In this document: positions 12,888 through 23,385 of the stretch, one piece after another
How the letters are laid out: every line of letters starts with the position of its first letter
Numbering within the stretch: the stretch's first letter is position 1
Translations under genes and position numbers: made by a program
The notes under the pieces: model-generated
Seen by the model: the letters and a program-made list of their open reading frames with translations, nothing else
Databases searched by the model: none
What the model was told of the DNA's origin: nothing
Assembly (NCBI GenBank): GCA_965153455.1
Contig: OZ234503.1
Coordinates: forward strand, 3,782,001 to 3,846,000
Direction: 5' to 3'
From: Sphagnum compactum
Lineage: Eukaryota; Bryophyta; Sphagnopsida; Sphagnales
DNA: 64,000 nt

Positions 12888-13151
12888 TTGCTTGCCCCTA
12901 CAAATTTCTTAGAAGTTTTGGTTGATGATGAAGAAGCCACTCTGGCAAAATTGAACCGTGTTTGTGGAGATGACCAGCATGTATTTTCTGGGGTGAGGAT
13001 CCCAAAAAGGAAATTGTCTGTTATTGCCAATCCAGCAGAAGAACAAGAGGAAGTGATTGTAGAAGATGAACAAAGAGGAGCAAACCTGGGATCTGAAACA
13101 ACGGTGAAGTCAAAAATTCTTTCTCATTTCATCAAAAGAAAGATTTCTTAA
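12888..13151 (+). pseudogene. Ty3 polyprotein fragment upstream of protease
   Basis: An 87-codon open frame, acidic and charged (QEEVIVEDEQRG), in a different frame from the protease that follows. Such acidic linkers are common between gag and protease in plant Ty3 polyproteins. No CCHC knuckle is present, so true gag is missing. Assigned by position and composition only. Confidence 0.5.
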
Positions 13152-13270
13152 ATTCCCATGGAGACCATTCTTGTAATTCTAGGGGAATTGGAATATTTAG
13201 AAGGAGAAAGGATGCAAAAGGTTAGAGAAATCAGGTAACTGCTGTCCATTCAACCCTTGCAATCTGGAGG

Positions 13271-13645
13271 GTGAGTGCCAACAAAACTCACCGTAGCAAA
13301 ACATTGCATCTGGCTGTTGAGATAAATCAAGCAATGATTGAAGGGTTGGTAGATACTGGGGCATCTATGTCAGTCATGGCAGCTAGTGTGGTTAGGGAAC
13401 TTGGCATAATTTTGGTGGCTGGCCATGAAACTTATAAGACGGCCTCTTATATAGTAATTCAGGCACTAGGAAGGATTGTTGAACTTCTAGCCAGGGTGGG
13501 AGGAATCATATGTCAAATGATTTTCCTTGTGGTGGACACTAACAGCTATGATTTGCTCCTTGGATTGGATTTCCTCATCAAGATAGGAGCAGTTGTGGAT
13601 GTGGAGAAGGGTGTCATACAAGGGAAGTGGAAGTACTGCCACTGA
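13271..13645 (+). pseudogene. Ty3 aspartic protease domain
   Basis: A 124-codon open frame. GLVDTGASMSV carries the catalytic DTGA (Asp at residue 28 of this frame). YDLLLGLDFLIKIGAVVD (residues 93-110) is the conserved second half (I/L-L-G-x-D-F). One such domain forms half of a dimeric retropepsin that processes the polyprotein. The catalytic triad is intact, but the domain is cut off from RT by stops downstream (for example TAG near 13715), so it would not be made as part of Pol. The ATG used here is only the first in the open stretch; in the parent element this was internal to the polyprotein. Confidence 0.85.
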
Positions 13646-14098
13646 ATGTGGTGAACATGCTGCAGATGCTTGAAGGATTTGAAGAGGAGAAATGCAATGT
13701 ACAAGAGGAGTTATAGAACAGAAAGATGAGATAGTTGCAGATTAAAGACTAGGCTAGTCTATTGGGTGCATTGGACTCTAAAAATTTCAGTGATGAATCT
13801 TCTTATGAGGAAGAGACAACAAAATATGAAGGAAGGACAGACGATGGCCCACAAGAGATTATGCTAAATATGGAGAACGAGATTAAAGAACTGAAGGATC
13901 ATGGGTTGGATTTGATTATTGAAGGGGAAGCACCTATGTAGATTTTAAATCTGACACTACAGGAGCAACATCAGAACATTCTTGAGGGATTGTTCTCTGA
14001 AGACGATGATTATGCTGATTGGATCAAGTGTGCAGCTGCAGAAGAGGGTGCTCGGATATAGTAGAGATTAAAAAAAAAGCATTGAACCCAATGAACAT

Positions 14099-14842
14099 TT
14101 GTACCCGGTTCAGATGACTGATGATCTGATTGAGGAGGTTAGTAGGTGGACCCAAATCAAGAGTAGGGTAAGATTGGATGAGTCTTTGAATGAAGAACAA
14201 CAGAAGCAGCAGTGGGATCTTCTGGAGGAATTTCAAGAGGTATTTGCAAGGCACAAGGGAGAATTGGGGCAATGTTCTGTGGGAGAACATACCATTGATA
14301 CCCAAGGATTACCTTTGTGTTGTATGATTCTAGGATGAGTGTCCTTTTAGGAAAAAGTTGAAGTTAATAGACATATACAAACTTTGGTGGATTTGGGAAA
14401 GATGCGCAAGAGTGCATCGGAATACGCTTGTAGAGTAACTTTGCCGATGAAGAAAGATGGAAGCCGAAGATTCTGTGAAGACTACCGGCCACTCAATCAT
14501 CAAACAAGGTGGGACTCTTTTCCCATGCCACTGATTGAGGGTGTTTTGAATCAATTAGGGCATTCTGAGTGGTTTTCAGCCCTTGATCTGCAGTCAGGGT
14601 TTTGGCAGATCCCCATGGCTCCTGATGATGTTAAGAAAACAGTAGTGATCAACAAATCAGGTCTCTATGAGTGGAATGTTATGCCATTTGGACTGAAAAA
14701 TGCCACCAGTACATTTTCACGAACCATGGCTGACATATTCAAGGAATGGACTAACCAATTTGTGAAAGTGTTTGTTGATGACGTCAACATAGATAGTGGG
14801 AACTGGAATGAACACTTAGGTCATGTCAAACTGGTTCTTTAG
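14099..14842 (+). pseudogene. Ty3 reverse transcriptase, fingers and palm
   Basis: Two open stretches in one frame (14099-14338 and 14384-14842) are separated by stops at 14336 and 14348. The first holds the pre-RT segment with EFQEVFARHKGELGQC. The second has the RT blocks in order: VTLPMKKDGSRRFCEDYRPL, FSALDLQSGFWQIPMAP (first catalytic Asp), MPFGLKNATSTFSRTM and VKVFVDDVNI (the YxDD box as FVDD, residues 130-133). Both catalytic aspartates of the box are kept. The frame ends at a TAG at 14840. The activity in an intact element would be cDNA synthesis from the retrotransposon RNA. Confidence 0.92.
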
Positions 14843-15562
14843 AAACTCAAGGGGGTTAATCTCAAATTGAATACGAGCAAATGTTGTTTTGGATCCAAGA
14901 GCATTACATTTCTGGGACATGTTGCGGACAATGCTGGATCTCAACTTGACCCCAAGAAAATAGCAGCAGTCTAGCATTTTCCAACACCCAAGACAACCAC
15001 AAATGTTAGGGCATTTCTGGGATTGACAGGGTACTACAAGAGATTTATTACTGGGTATGCCAAGATTGCAGAACCTCTTTTCGCATTAACAAAGAAATAT
15101 TGTAAGTTTCTTTGGACGCCCATATGCCATTTAACTTTTATCACGTTGAAAAGAAGACTTGTGGAAGCACTTGTTTTGGTCAGACCAGATTTCAACAAAT
15201 CATTCATCCTAGCTGTTGATTGGTCTATAAGGGGTGTCGGAGCCATTTTGTCACAAAAAGCTGGAAGATAGGAACAAGTCATTGCTTATGCCAGCAAGGG
15301 CTTATCTCCAGTCCAGTGCCGTTTTCATCCCATGGAAGGAGAGTGCTATGCTCTCATGTGGGGTATCATGTACTTCAGGTAATATCTTTACCAAACCCCA
15401 TTTTTGTTGCGCACAGATCATAAACTTTTGGAGTGGTTAGCCACTATTTCAGATGCCTATGGTAGGAGAGGCTGTTGGATTGCAATGCTACAGGATTTTT
15501 AGTTCAAAATTATTCACCGAGCAGGAAATAAACACTTGAATGTTGATGCTTTGAGTCGGAAT
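14843..15562 (+). pseudogene. Ty3 RT thumb/connection and RNase H
   Basis: The same frame continues from RT with stops at 14972, 15269 and about 15377 and 15500. KCCFGSKSITFLGHV and VRAFLGLTGYYKRFI (conserved FLG and YYRRFI blocks) lead into RNase H. Active-site pieces are seen as FILAVDWSIRGVGAILSQ (Asp), MEGECYALMWGIMYF (Glu) and LRTDHKLLEWL (Asp), ending with the typical NVDALSRNP. RNase H would remove the RNA template during cDNA synthesis. The residues survive but the frame does not. Confidence 0.88.
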
Positions 15563-15822
15563 CCTGTTGATTCTTCGGAAGAGGATGAAGATTTTGGAAG
15601 TGATGTGATGGAACAAGAAGAGAAACTGGGAATCGCACCAGCATCTATAAGGAGCAATGCTACCAATGAGGTTAACATCAATCTGTTTACCTTACAACCC
15701 ATTAGACAAGTAGAAGACAATGTTGAAGAACATCACCTTGTTCGTGACTGTGGTGGACCAAGTACAGACTCACCTTCAAAGGAAGGATTGCCTTATGTGG
15801 ATCAGATGGATTAAAGAAGGAT

Positions 15823-17169
15823 GTGGTTGAAGCTCAAATCATGGTGGATGCAGCTAAGAACAGACAGAAGGGCAAGAGTGTGGAAATAGAAGGACAAAAT
15901 GAAGATGAACAAGCAAGACAAATGGATATATGGGAGGATAGTGTGTCAATTACATTACTCACTAGTGGACATCTGGAAGCTGAGTTTGATAACACTACCA
16001 ACATGGATAGGGCTAAGAAACGGATGATGAGGTATCATTGGTTAGAAGATACCCTGTTTTTCTCGAACTTGGTTGTACCTAAGCCTGCAGAATGTAGAAT
16101 GTTGATTGAGAAGATACATGAAGAAATCAAACATTTTGGGGCAATGTGGACACTTGCTGAGGTGAAGAAGAGGTTCTTTTGGCATGACAGAACTGAGGCT
16201 ACTAAGAAATTCATTAGTGATTGTGACAAGTGTTAGCTAGCCAAACAATCTAGAAACATGAGATCTGGCATTGAGGAGATGAAGAATATTCCCATATGTG
16301 ATTTGTTTTAACGTGTTGCACTGGACACTACTGGGCCATTGCCAGAAACAACCAATGGCAACAAGTATGTGCTTGTTGTTATTGACCATTACTCTAAATG
16401 GTGTGAAACATGGCGTGTTAAAGAACATGATGCTTACACTGCTGTTAAGTTTCTGGAGGATGAAGTCATTTGTAGGTATGGAGTGCCTAAGTATATTTTA
16501 ACAGATAATAGTAGTGAGTGGATGAAGGAATTTGTTGAGATCTGTCAAAATTACGGCATCACACATCAATTTATAGCTCCTACATGGCCTCAATGCAATG
16601 GTATGGTGGAACGTTTGATAGAGACCATCAAACATGCACTCACAGTTATGGCTGCTACCAACATATAGGATTGCGATTTATTCTTACCAAGGATACTCTT
16701 TGGATACCAACGTGGCATCTAAGCCAACACGAAATATTCCTCTTTCATGGTGTTCACTAGTCGTACGCCAAGATTCACCATTGATAACATCATTAATGGT
16801 TTGTGTGATGTGTTTGATGAATAGGAAAATCTTGAAGTCATGGCAGAACAAATGATTCTTACGATGCAGCTGATTGCAAGTGTGCATAAAACTTTGCTAA
16901 AAAATGTGGAGCATGCATAGAGGAGACAAAGGAAGGTGTATGCAACCAGAAAAGGGTTGCAAACCTTTGAAGGCTTCATAGAAAATGCCAAAGTCAAGAT
17001 GCGTAGACCTGGAAAGAAGAGATCATTGTTCAGTAATTCGGAAGGACCATGCTTCTTTGTTGAGTACAAAAATGGCAAGCGATTTCAGGAACAAGATCTT
17101 GGCAACAGATTGTGTATTTTCAAAGATCTCAACGGACAATGTTGGGAACTATCAAGGAGGGATTTGTAA
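15823..17169 (+). pseudogene. Ty3 integrase
   Basis: The frame is shifted relative to RT/RNase H, so a frameshift lies near 15815. The N-terminal HHCC zinc finger is seen as KIHEEIKHFG ... CDKC (about 16117-16233). The catalytic core has LDTTGPLP (Asp codon 16324), LTDNSSEW (Asp codon 16504) and NGMVER (Glu codon 16609). There are 34 residues between the second Asp and the Glu, one fewer than the textbook DD35E. Stops lie at 16234, 16309 and 16666 and in the C-terminal part. The end (16936-17169) has KMRRPGKKRSLF and CWELSRRDL. I see no chromodomain. Confidence 0.88.
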
Positions 17170-17211
17170 TTGTATCTGTCTGTAGATTAATACCTGATCT
17201 ATGGGGACATA

Positions 17212-17232
17212 GTTTTTTTTTGGAAGGAGTGG
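17212..17232 (+). other. Candidate polypurine tract and 3' LTR edge
   Basis: A T-run then GGAAGGAGTGG precedes TGACAGTTGTAACC at 17233, the layout expected of a PPT directly before an LTR starting with TG. It lies about 60 bp after the integrase stop. Without a second LTR copy in the window this stays a position-based inference. Confidence 0.35.
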
Positions 17233-18535
17233 TGACAGTTGTAACCTAAAAACAATGTCATCTTATTTTCTATGGATGAAGTCTATAAACCTTAACTTAG
17301 ACTATTGCTAGACTACTGGCGGCACAATGTTTCAATGGCGCTAAAAAGAAAATAAAAGAAAATAATTTACTTATAATTTTTTTGTTTTTAGTGTGTTTTT
17401 GTTGCTCTGCAAGTCATGACAAAGGGAGTTAGCTACTGAGATGGAATGCAATCTCTATAGCCCAATGAAAACGCTTCAGGAGATCTATGGATCAGATTTC
17501 TGGAAGGAGATTAGCAAGGGGATTTTGGGGAGGCAAGAGATGAGATGAAGAGGAAGTGAAGGTGGGGGGCTGTGGTGTAATAAAAGGGGAAGCTAAGTCA
17601 TTATACTTGTCAGGGAGGACTAAAAAATGTGGTTTGCTTTTGATTTTGGAGTGTTGTAAATAGGTAGAAGTAGAATTTGATCAAGAAGACTGAATGAGAA
17701 AAATCCTGACGAGAAGACTTTCGTTGTGCTAAGAATGTCAGGAAAAGGTCCAAAGTTGTTGCATGTGTTTCTATAGGGACCAACACAAGGGAGAGGATGA
17801 GTGTGTCTAGGATTTTTGGAGTGGTTGTGTGGAAGCTCATGCATGATGTTTATGGGGATTTTGAACTGGGTATGGAATGTGTTTTGTACTGAGAAGAGTA
17901 CTTGCTGTATTGTGGGAGCTCCGGAGATTTTTGGGACTAATGGGATGCGGGATTGGTTGACTCTGCCCTGAATTTCTGTCCAATCTCTAAGACTAAACCA
18001 TGTTGGAGTAATAGAGTTAATTTTTTGTGGGGATTATCTTGTTGGGCATGAACTGCCAGCCACATAAAACAACCTGTTGATTCTTAGAAAGGAAATCAAG
18101 ATGAATGCTTGATCCTTTGTGGTCCATAGAATTAAGGCCATAAAACTTAGATGTCTGTTAGCATCTTGAAGAAGAAGAATATTTGAATCAGAATTGTCAT
18201 GCTTCAGTAAAAGTATCAGAATCATATTTCAGTCCATGGATGTCCAGTAATGGGGATGTGCACACTGCAGAAAGTATTCCCCTTGTTTTCAGTGACACTA
18301 CCACATTCCCCTCCTTCTGTTTTTTTCGATTTATTGTATGCGTTAAAATGTGCAACTTCACCCCCCACCATGAAACAAAACCACACATAATATCATCGAC
18401 AAAAATCACTCTAAGCTACTCCCACCCCTTAATTGCACACTAAAAAACATCCTTCCAAACTAATGCACCAAAGGAACTAAACAAAAAAAACTTTCATCGG
18501 GAGATTTGGTCATGAGTGTGTTGTTGAAGGGCGAA
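17233..18535. other. Possible 3' LTR remnant and flank, no gene
   Basis: If the PPT call is right, an LTR begins at 17233. Its end cannot be set because there is no partner LTR. The stretch is G-rich in places (about 17520-17580, with a TAATAAAAGG word at about 17578 that could be a promoter element) and encodes nothing recognisable. Confidence 0.3.
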
Positions 18536-18536
18536 G

Positions 18537-18608
18537 AAGCCAATGGCTAACTCTCACTGGCTGTTCAGACACTAGCCATTGAACAGTGAAGGGTTTAGGG
18601 TTTAGGGC
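18537..18608 (+). repeat. Interleaved inverted repeats followed by TTTAGGG repeats
   Basis: CAATGGCTA (about 18540) pairs with TAGCCATTG (about 18573), while TGTTCA between them pairs with TGAACA after the second arm. This A-B-A'-B' order is pseudoknot-like. Directly afterwards AGGGTTTAGGGTTTAGGG gives two and a half telomere-type units. Confidence 0.6.
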
Positions 18609-19746
18609 CTACCCTACCTATTTCACTTTTTCAAAAAAGATTGAGAATCACAGTTGTATATCAGAACAGGGTATTTTAGTTTTTGGGAACCATGGTTATC
18701 AATCCTAAGAACAGCACTAATACCCAACAGTGGGGTTTGGTGCAGTTTCTTCTCCAACATTGCTCTAGACCTTCACAAAAACAAATAACCTTTCTCAGAT
18801 CCAACAACCAGGCGAAAAGATCAACACTTGTATTCAAACTGGGTAAACCCACCTGTATTAAGATTAAGAGGGTATAATTTTGCAACCAAATTACAAATGG
18901 GATAATAAATGTTAGCATCCACCTTTGTTTTATTTATGATAGTTATGGCAATTGATTGAGATTTAAACTTATTTATAAATGAAATAAAGTTCAGACATCT
19001 TTCATTATATTTTCCAAAATGCCATTGTTTATTTTACAAATATTTTCAAGATTTATTGAAGGGGTTTTTTTATTAAAAAAATGCTTATAACTACAAAGTA
19101 ATAAACAGATACCTTATTTTCAACTAACACACCCACCATCTCGAGCTGGTCTACCATTGAGCTTGCATTTGCCATCTCATGTATGTCTGCTGACCAGATT
19201 ATTTTTGGGGGGGAAATTTTCGCATTGTGGTGACAAAAAGAAACTGGAAATTTTTGGAAGGTTTCATATTTCTAGGGTAATTTTTTAAAAAAATACTATA
19301 AAAATGAAACAAATCCCAAACTACTTTCAAAACTCCAAAAATGAGAGGAAAAACAAAAACCCCTGTTGCTGAGGGTTCAGACTTAAATAAATATTCATTG
19401 CCTGTAGTAGAGGATTCAATGCAGGGATGGAGGGCCCAAAGAGAGGAAAATTGATGACAACACAACAACAGTTGCATGTGTAATTTTTGACATCATGTAG
19501 TGGCAACTTTAACTCATCTCCCACAAAACACATCCCTTTACTTGTGCTAATGTGACACTGCAACTCTCAAGGACAACTCAAGTGATGGCTGGCTTGTGAA
19601 GTGGAAATTAAGCTTCAAAATCCATCATTGCTGATAACTTGATAATTCTGGCGTTTCAGAGAGCTATGCACACAATGATGCAATTCTGCCCTTTTCCGAT
19701 GTCTTGTGGGCAAAGATATCATGTGCTATTGAATTCCCTATTCCAC
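18609..19746. other. No gene recognised
   Basis: Moderately AT-rich sequence. Short frames on both strands have no recognisable motif and no repeat period was noticed. Confidence 0.4.
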
Positions 19747-20094
19747 CCCCCAACATTATATGTGCACATAGTTGGGTTTATTTCCGGCAAAACAAAAGTA
19801 CAACACATAGTCTTTTTCCCTTTGTCTGCATCACTAAAAGAGATGGAAGATGCCCAGACACACTTTGAGCCCATGTTATGCAGGTTCTGGGCTTGTAATG
19901 GAAACCTGCTGAATAAGCCCAAGAAGATCCCTGCATGACAGGACTCCATGTGTCTATGGGCAGCACCAAGATGTGTCTGGACACCACCAGATAGAGACAT
20001 CTTGAAGGAGCAAAACGACAATCTGGGACAAAAAGAAGCGGCAGTACTTTTGTACTGCCTGCAATAACAACTATATGCACATATAATGTTGGGG
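19747..20094 (+). mobile_element. Short inverted-repeat element, family E (copy 1, about 348 bp)
   Basis: The left end CCCCAACATTATATGTGCAC pairs with the right end GTGC-ATATAATGTTGGGG type sequence at 20075-20094. The pairing continues inward: ACATAGTTG with CAACTATAT, and the AAAAGTAC word with CAGTACTTTTGTACTGCC at 20041. It encodes nothing. The same ends and inner words occur at 33166-33797, which makes this a family rather than a chance hairpin. A related inner CAGTA-TTTTTGTACTG block occurs at 23386-23778. No clean target duplication was found. Confidence 0.7.
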
Positions 20095-20605
20095 TCTCTA
20101 GTGTGTACATGCGTACACACAGATTCTGATTGTGAAAATTGATTAGCAATCCATCTAGGCTTCCTCTCCTCTACCAAACACATCTGATTTGGGCTAGTTA
20201 GGCCCAATGTTGCCGCAATTCTTGTCTAACACATGTGAGTTGAGCTTGCTATGCTCAATATTGCACAATTTTGTCAAAATTTTGTCATACTTCCCACTAT
20301 TGTGGGTTTTCTTTTCTTTTCTTTTTTTCGCCATTGATCATGTTTGTATCGTCATAGAGTGCATGCTAGTAGGCTACGCTTGTGAGCTTGGGTACCTATT
20401 GTTGGTCGTATTAATTAGTGTAGGGTGAATCTCAAGTTCATACCTAACTAGTGTTGCACATGTCGGTGGTCCAAGTTTGAACAGACTATGTAACTGCTCC
20501 AGTATGTAAAAGACTCCAACTCTCATGATAAAGCCCAATTGTGAAAAAATTAAAATGATGAAAATTGAATTTTAAAATGATGAAAATGACTCAATATTCA
20601 ATATG

Positions 20606-20815
20606 TTCCCGACCTTAGATCGAAAAACTACGGATCCCCTCCAACATATTTTCACTCCCAAAACAGAATTATATAAGTGTTTCCCTTTTGCCCACCTATA
20701 TAAGTTATGAGAGTTCCAACTTGGACAAAGGTTATGGGATAAATTGTGCCAATATTGAAAACATCTTGGGGAACACATTTAGAACCTGGGGGACATGTTG
20801 AGAACACATTGAAAA
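20606..20815 (-). repeat. Dispersed repeat G, copy 1 (minus)
   Basis: Its reverse complement aligns with 24047-24175 and 58455-58575. Shared blocks in order are TGTTCCCCAA-ATGTT, TTATCCCATA-CCTTTG, ACCTATATAGGTGGGC and AAAGGGAA. A CAACATGT-type block recurs at the same end. Non-coding; class unknown. Confidence 0.65.
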
Positions 20816-20894
20816 TTTGATATGAAACCATCAAGAACTTGATTGAAATGCATTGGAAAAAATTGGGAACATAAAAATTCCCCCCTCCCCTCCC

Positions 20895-20932
20895 CATGCT
20901 TAGAGCTTCTCCAATAGCCCTTATTAGGGCCT
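20895..20932. repeat. MITE-end-like motif
   Basis: TTAGAGCTTCTCCAATAGCC resembles the AGAGCATCTCCAACAG-type word common at ends of plant short inverted-repeat elements, also seen at 49468. No partner arm was found nearby. Confidence 0.3.
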
Positions 20933-21359
20933 CAAGCAATATTTCTCACATCAAGATGCCTTATTAATTGTTTACTAATCCTCACCCATAAACATGAAAA
21001 TTAAGACTACTCAAATAAAACTACTCTAACATAATCATTCTATGTTAATAGAGAGTAGATATTATACAATGCCTGCAAATACTATGCACATATGTTGGCC
21101 CAAAGCCAATTTACTACACCAAACTGACATCAGCTTGACCAAACTCCGTCCAAGGAATGTTGTGCAAGGTGTCAATGGAGCTACTTGAGCTGCATATTGA
21201 CCATGCTCTCAGTTCAATTTACATCATATATGATCGAGTCTCATCCAATACCTCGCATAAAATATGTCATCTCACAATAGTTTACAAACTAGGGAATTGC
21301 AAAATTGTTCTTACCACTAGCCAGAACTCGTGGTACGACTAGGGTTTAAGAGACCCCTG

Positions 21360-21780
21360 GTTTAAGGGAATATTCTTGTGACAAGGGAGAAGTAGCCATG
21401 GCTTTTTGTGAATACTCCCCCCCCTAACCAACAGTGGCAAGGGATGAAAAGAAGCTTTGCCTTTTTTTAAAATATTCTTTCTAACCAAGGGTAAGGGCTT
21501 GGACCCTTGGTTAGGAAGAATATTTGAAAAACCCTTTGGTCTTCGGACCTTGACCATGAGAATATTCACATGGCCAAGGATCAAATAGTCCAGGCTTTAG
21601 AAAATATTATTCTTCATCATCCGAGTTCCAAGGTCATGAAGAATATTCCCAAAAGCTCAGGTTATCTCACCCTGAGTAATGGAATATTCCCAAAAGCTCA
21701 GGTTATGTCACCCTGAGTAATGGAATATTCCCAATACCAGGGTGTGAAGGCCAAGGGTTTCTGGCAATATTCCATATTAT
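21360..21780. repeat. Palindrome-rich tandem array on GAATATTC, about 41-bp period
   Basis: GAATATTC or a one-base variant recurs at about 21368, 21408, 21470, 21508, 21557, 21601, 21641, 21682, 21723 and 21764. The last steps are 40-41 bp, and two units (21644-21684 and 21685-21725) differ at one base. Most spacers carry their own inverted arms: CTAACCAAGGGT with ACCCTTGGTTAG (21481-21515), GCTCAGG with CCTGAG in the 41-bp units, and CCTTGACCATG with CATGGCCAAGG around a central GAATATTC (about 21548-21580). GAATATTC also fits the GAAnnTTC heat-shock-element core, but ten in a row in a repeat more likely reflects repeat structure than regulation. Confidence 0.8.
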
Positions 21781-21849
21781 GGCCAGTGCAATAGCCATTT
21801 TAGTATACAGACTACTTGCGGCAGCTGATGGTACCTAGGCCGAGGGTTT

Positions 21850-22127
21850 CTTTCAAGGATTTTGTGATGTAGTCAAAGTGACAATCATCCAGAAAATAAT
21901 TTAGTCAAATTTGGTTACATACTAGATATGAAGGCCGAAAGAGAAGCAGAATCCTTCTATATTCTTGGCTACATACATACTGGAAGTTATCATAAAAATC
22001 TGGCGACTTTGAAATTGTTTTTCCTTCAAAATCTGGCGAATTTGGGCCATTTTTTCCTCATGAAAAATTCTTTGTGGTATTCGAAATCGTATTTTTCAGG
22101 TTGAAATTTGTCGAAATTTTTTGCCAG
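21850..22127 (+). repeat. Dispersed repeat C, copy 1
   Basis: The words AATCTGGCGA, TTTTTCAGGTTGAAATTT and CATCATCCA recur in the same order at about 39340-39690, and the first part (AAAGTGGCCATCATCCA, AAATTTGGTTACA) recurs at 27196-27262 and, more weakly, at 57686-57720. Non-coding. Confidence 0.6.
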
Positions 22128-22461
22128 TAAAAGAAATGATGGCTACGCCCACTTAATATTTCCCATGGACTACTATGTGACCACTTGTTTGGTTCATTAT
22201 CAAGAACAGAAAAGTCTTACAGTGGATGACAATCTGGTATCAAAATAGGGCAAGGGTGAACCAGCACCCCCTACATGGGGGCCATCACCTTCTTGAGTAA
22301 TTCCTCTTAGATCTAATAATCAACAAGGGGGTGTGTCACACTGTGGCCTTGCCATTTACATTAAAAAGTAAGTATCTTAAAGCAAAAGAAGAATTATGCA
22401 AACTCAAATATTTCACCATGCCAAAATATAATCTTCTTTAAAAAAATCCTCTAAAAGAAAC

Positions 22462-22667
22462 CCAAAATCCTTCAAGATATTATAACTCTGTAAACTAATC
22501 CCAAGTTTCAACACAAGCCAAAATATCATCTTTCAAAAATACTCACATAAAAAATAGACCTATTATTAACTAGGGGCCAAAATCCCTTGAGCTACAATAC
22601 TCTACAATGAATCCAAACACAATAAATATCCTTGCCTGGGTGGGCAAGAAGGCCAAGAAACCAAAAA
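22462..22667 (+). repeat. Dispersed repeat A, copy 2
   Basis: Second copy of the 205-436 repeat, in the same orientation and order of blocks, with several small indels. It ends in a poly-A tract at about 22661-22675. That could be a retroposed tail, but copy 1 has only a short purine tail. Confidence 0.75.
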
Positions 22668-22679
22668 AAAAAAAAGGGT

Positions 22680-23385
22680 TAAATCTGGACTTAGAGACCC
22701 CAATTTGATCTAAGGAGGGGGAGATGTATAGTGTTCAGAAGCAACCCAAAAAATTTAGGGTTTAGAAGTTTTGACCATGGTACCTACCAGTGGTGTAGGT
22801 GTTGGTTAAACCCAAGGCTCAAAATAGTTGCAGAAATGATTTTGAGCACTAATAGATTATTATACCCCACCCCCCTCCCCCCAAAACAAAAGGGTACTCT
22901 AAAAGCCTTTCTGTAAGGCTTTGGGTCTAATACTAAAAGTGTTCTGACAAATTCTTCCAAGTTTCTTCTACCAGAATTTGAAGTACTACTGACTGAATAG
23001 GTCTGGAACCTGGTGAATGTGTCAGGGAGAGTGGTGCTGAGTTAGGTGAAGGGAGGTCGACTAGGGCCTTTTTCACAGAGAGCATATAAGCAGGCAGTGG
23101 TTCAGAGTAGTACTATGTACTATGGCCTGCCCATTGATTGATTGATTCACAATGCTTTAAACACAAGAGAACATACCTGGGTAGCATGGAAAAGGGTAGT
23201 TCCCCAAGCACTCATGCGAGGCCATTTTCGACATCTACTCTTCAAGACCTTTCCAACGATATAAAAAACATCTCAGACTAAAAAAACTTACGATGTCACC
23301 TGCAAAAGGCAAGGCCTAGACCAGGAGCTGCTGCCCCCAAAAAATTCCTCAAGGTTTTGTCAGTCAGCCAACAAAAAGCCAATTG
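22680..23385. other. No gene recognised
   Basis: Mixed-composition sequence without a recognisable domain. ACCTGGTGAATG-type and ATTGATTGATTG (about 23137) words are simple-sequence noise. Confidence 0.4.

Larger units (their letters stand above)
12880..17232 (+). mobile_element. 5'-truncated, inactivated Ty3/gypsy LTR retrotransposon
   Basis: The order protease, reverse transcriptase, RNase H, integrase (protease to integrase within about 4 kb, one strand) defines Ty3/gypsy rather than Ty1/copia, in which integrase precedes RT. Gag and the 5' LTR are absent: the element starts abruptly at about 12880 after unrelated AT-rich DNA. At least two frame changes (between 13151 and 13271, and near 15815) and about ten in-frame stops inactivate it. 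The sequence is visibly richer in G/C than its surroundings. A purine-rich tract near 17220 may be the 3' polypurine tract. Individual domains are listed separately. Confidence 0.92.

Noticed and set aside
19719-20207. 162- and 123-codon minus frames
   Set aside because: Overlap each other inside a family E inverted-repeat element; no motif.
21360-21780. Heat-shock promoter cluster
   Set aside because: GAAnnTTC matches come from a tandem repeat with no gene downstream, so a regulatory call is not supported.
22230-22250. TGGTATCAAAATAGG as a tRNA-Met primer-binding site
   Set aside because: It resembles TGGTATCAGAGC, but there is no LTR end or coding region after it. It adjoins a family F motif.
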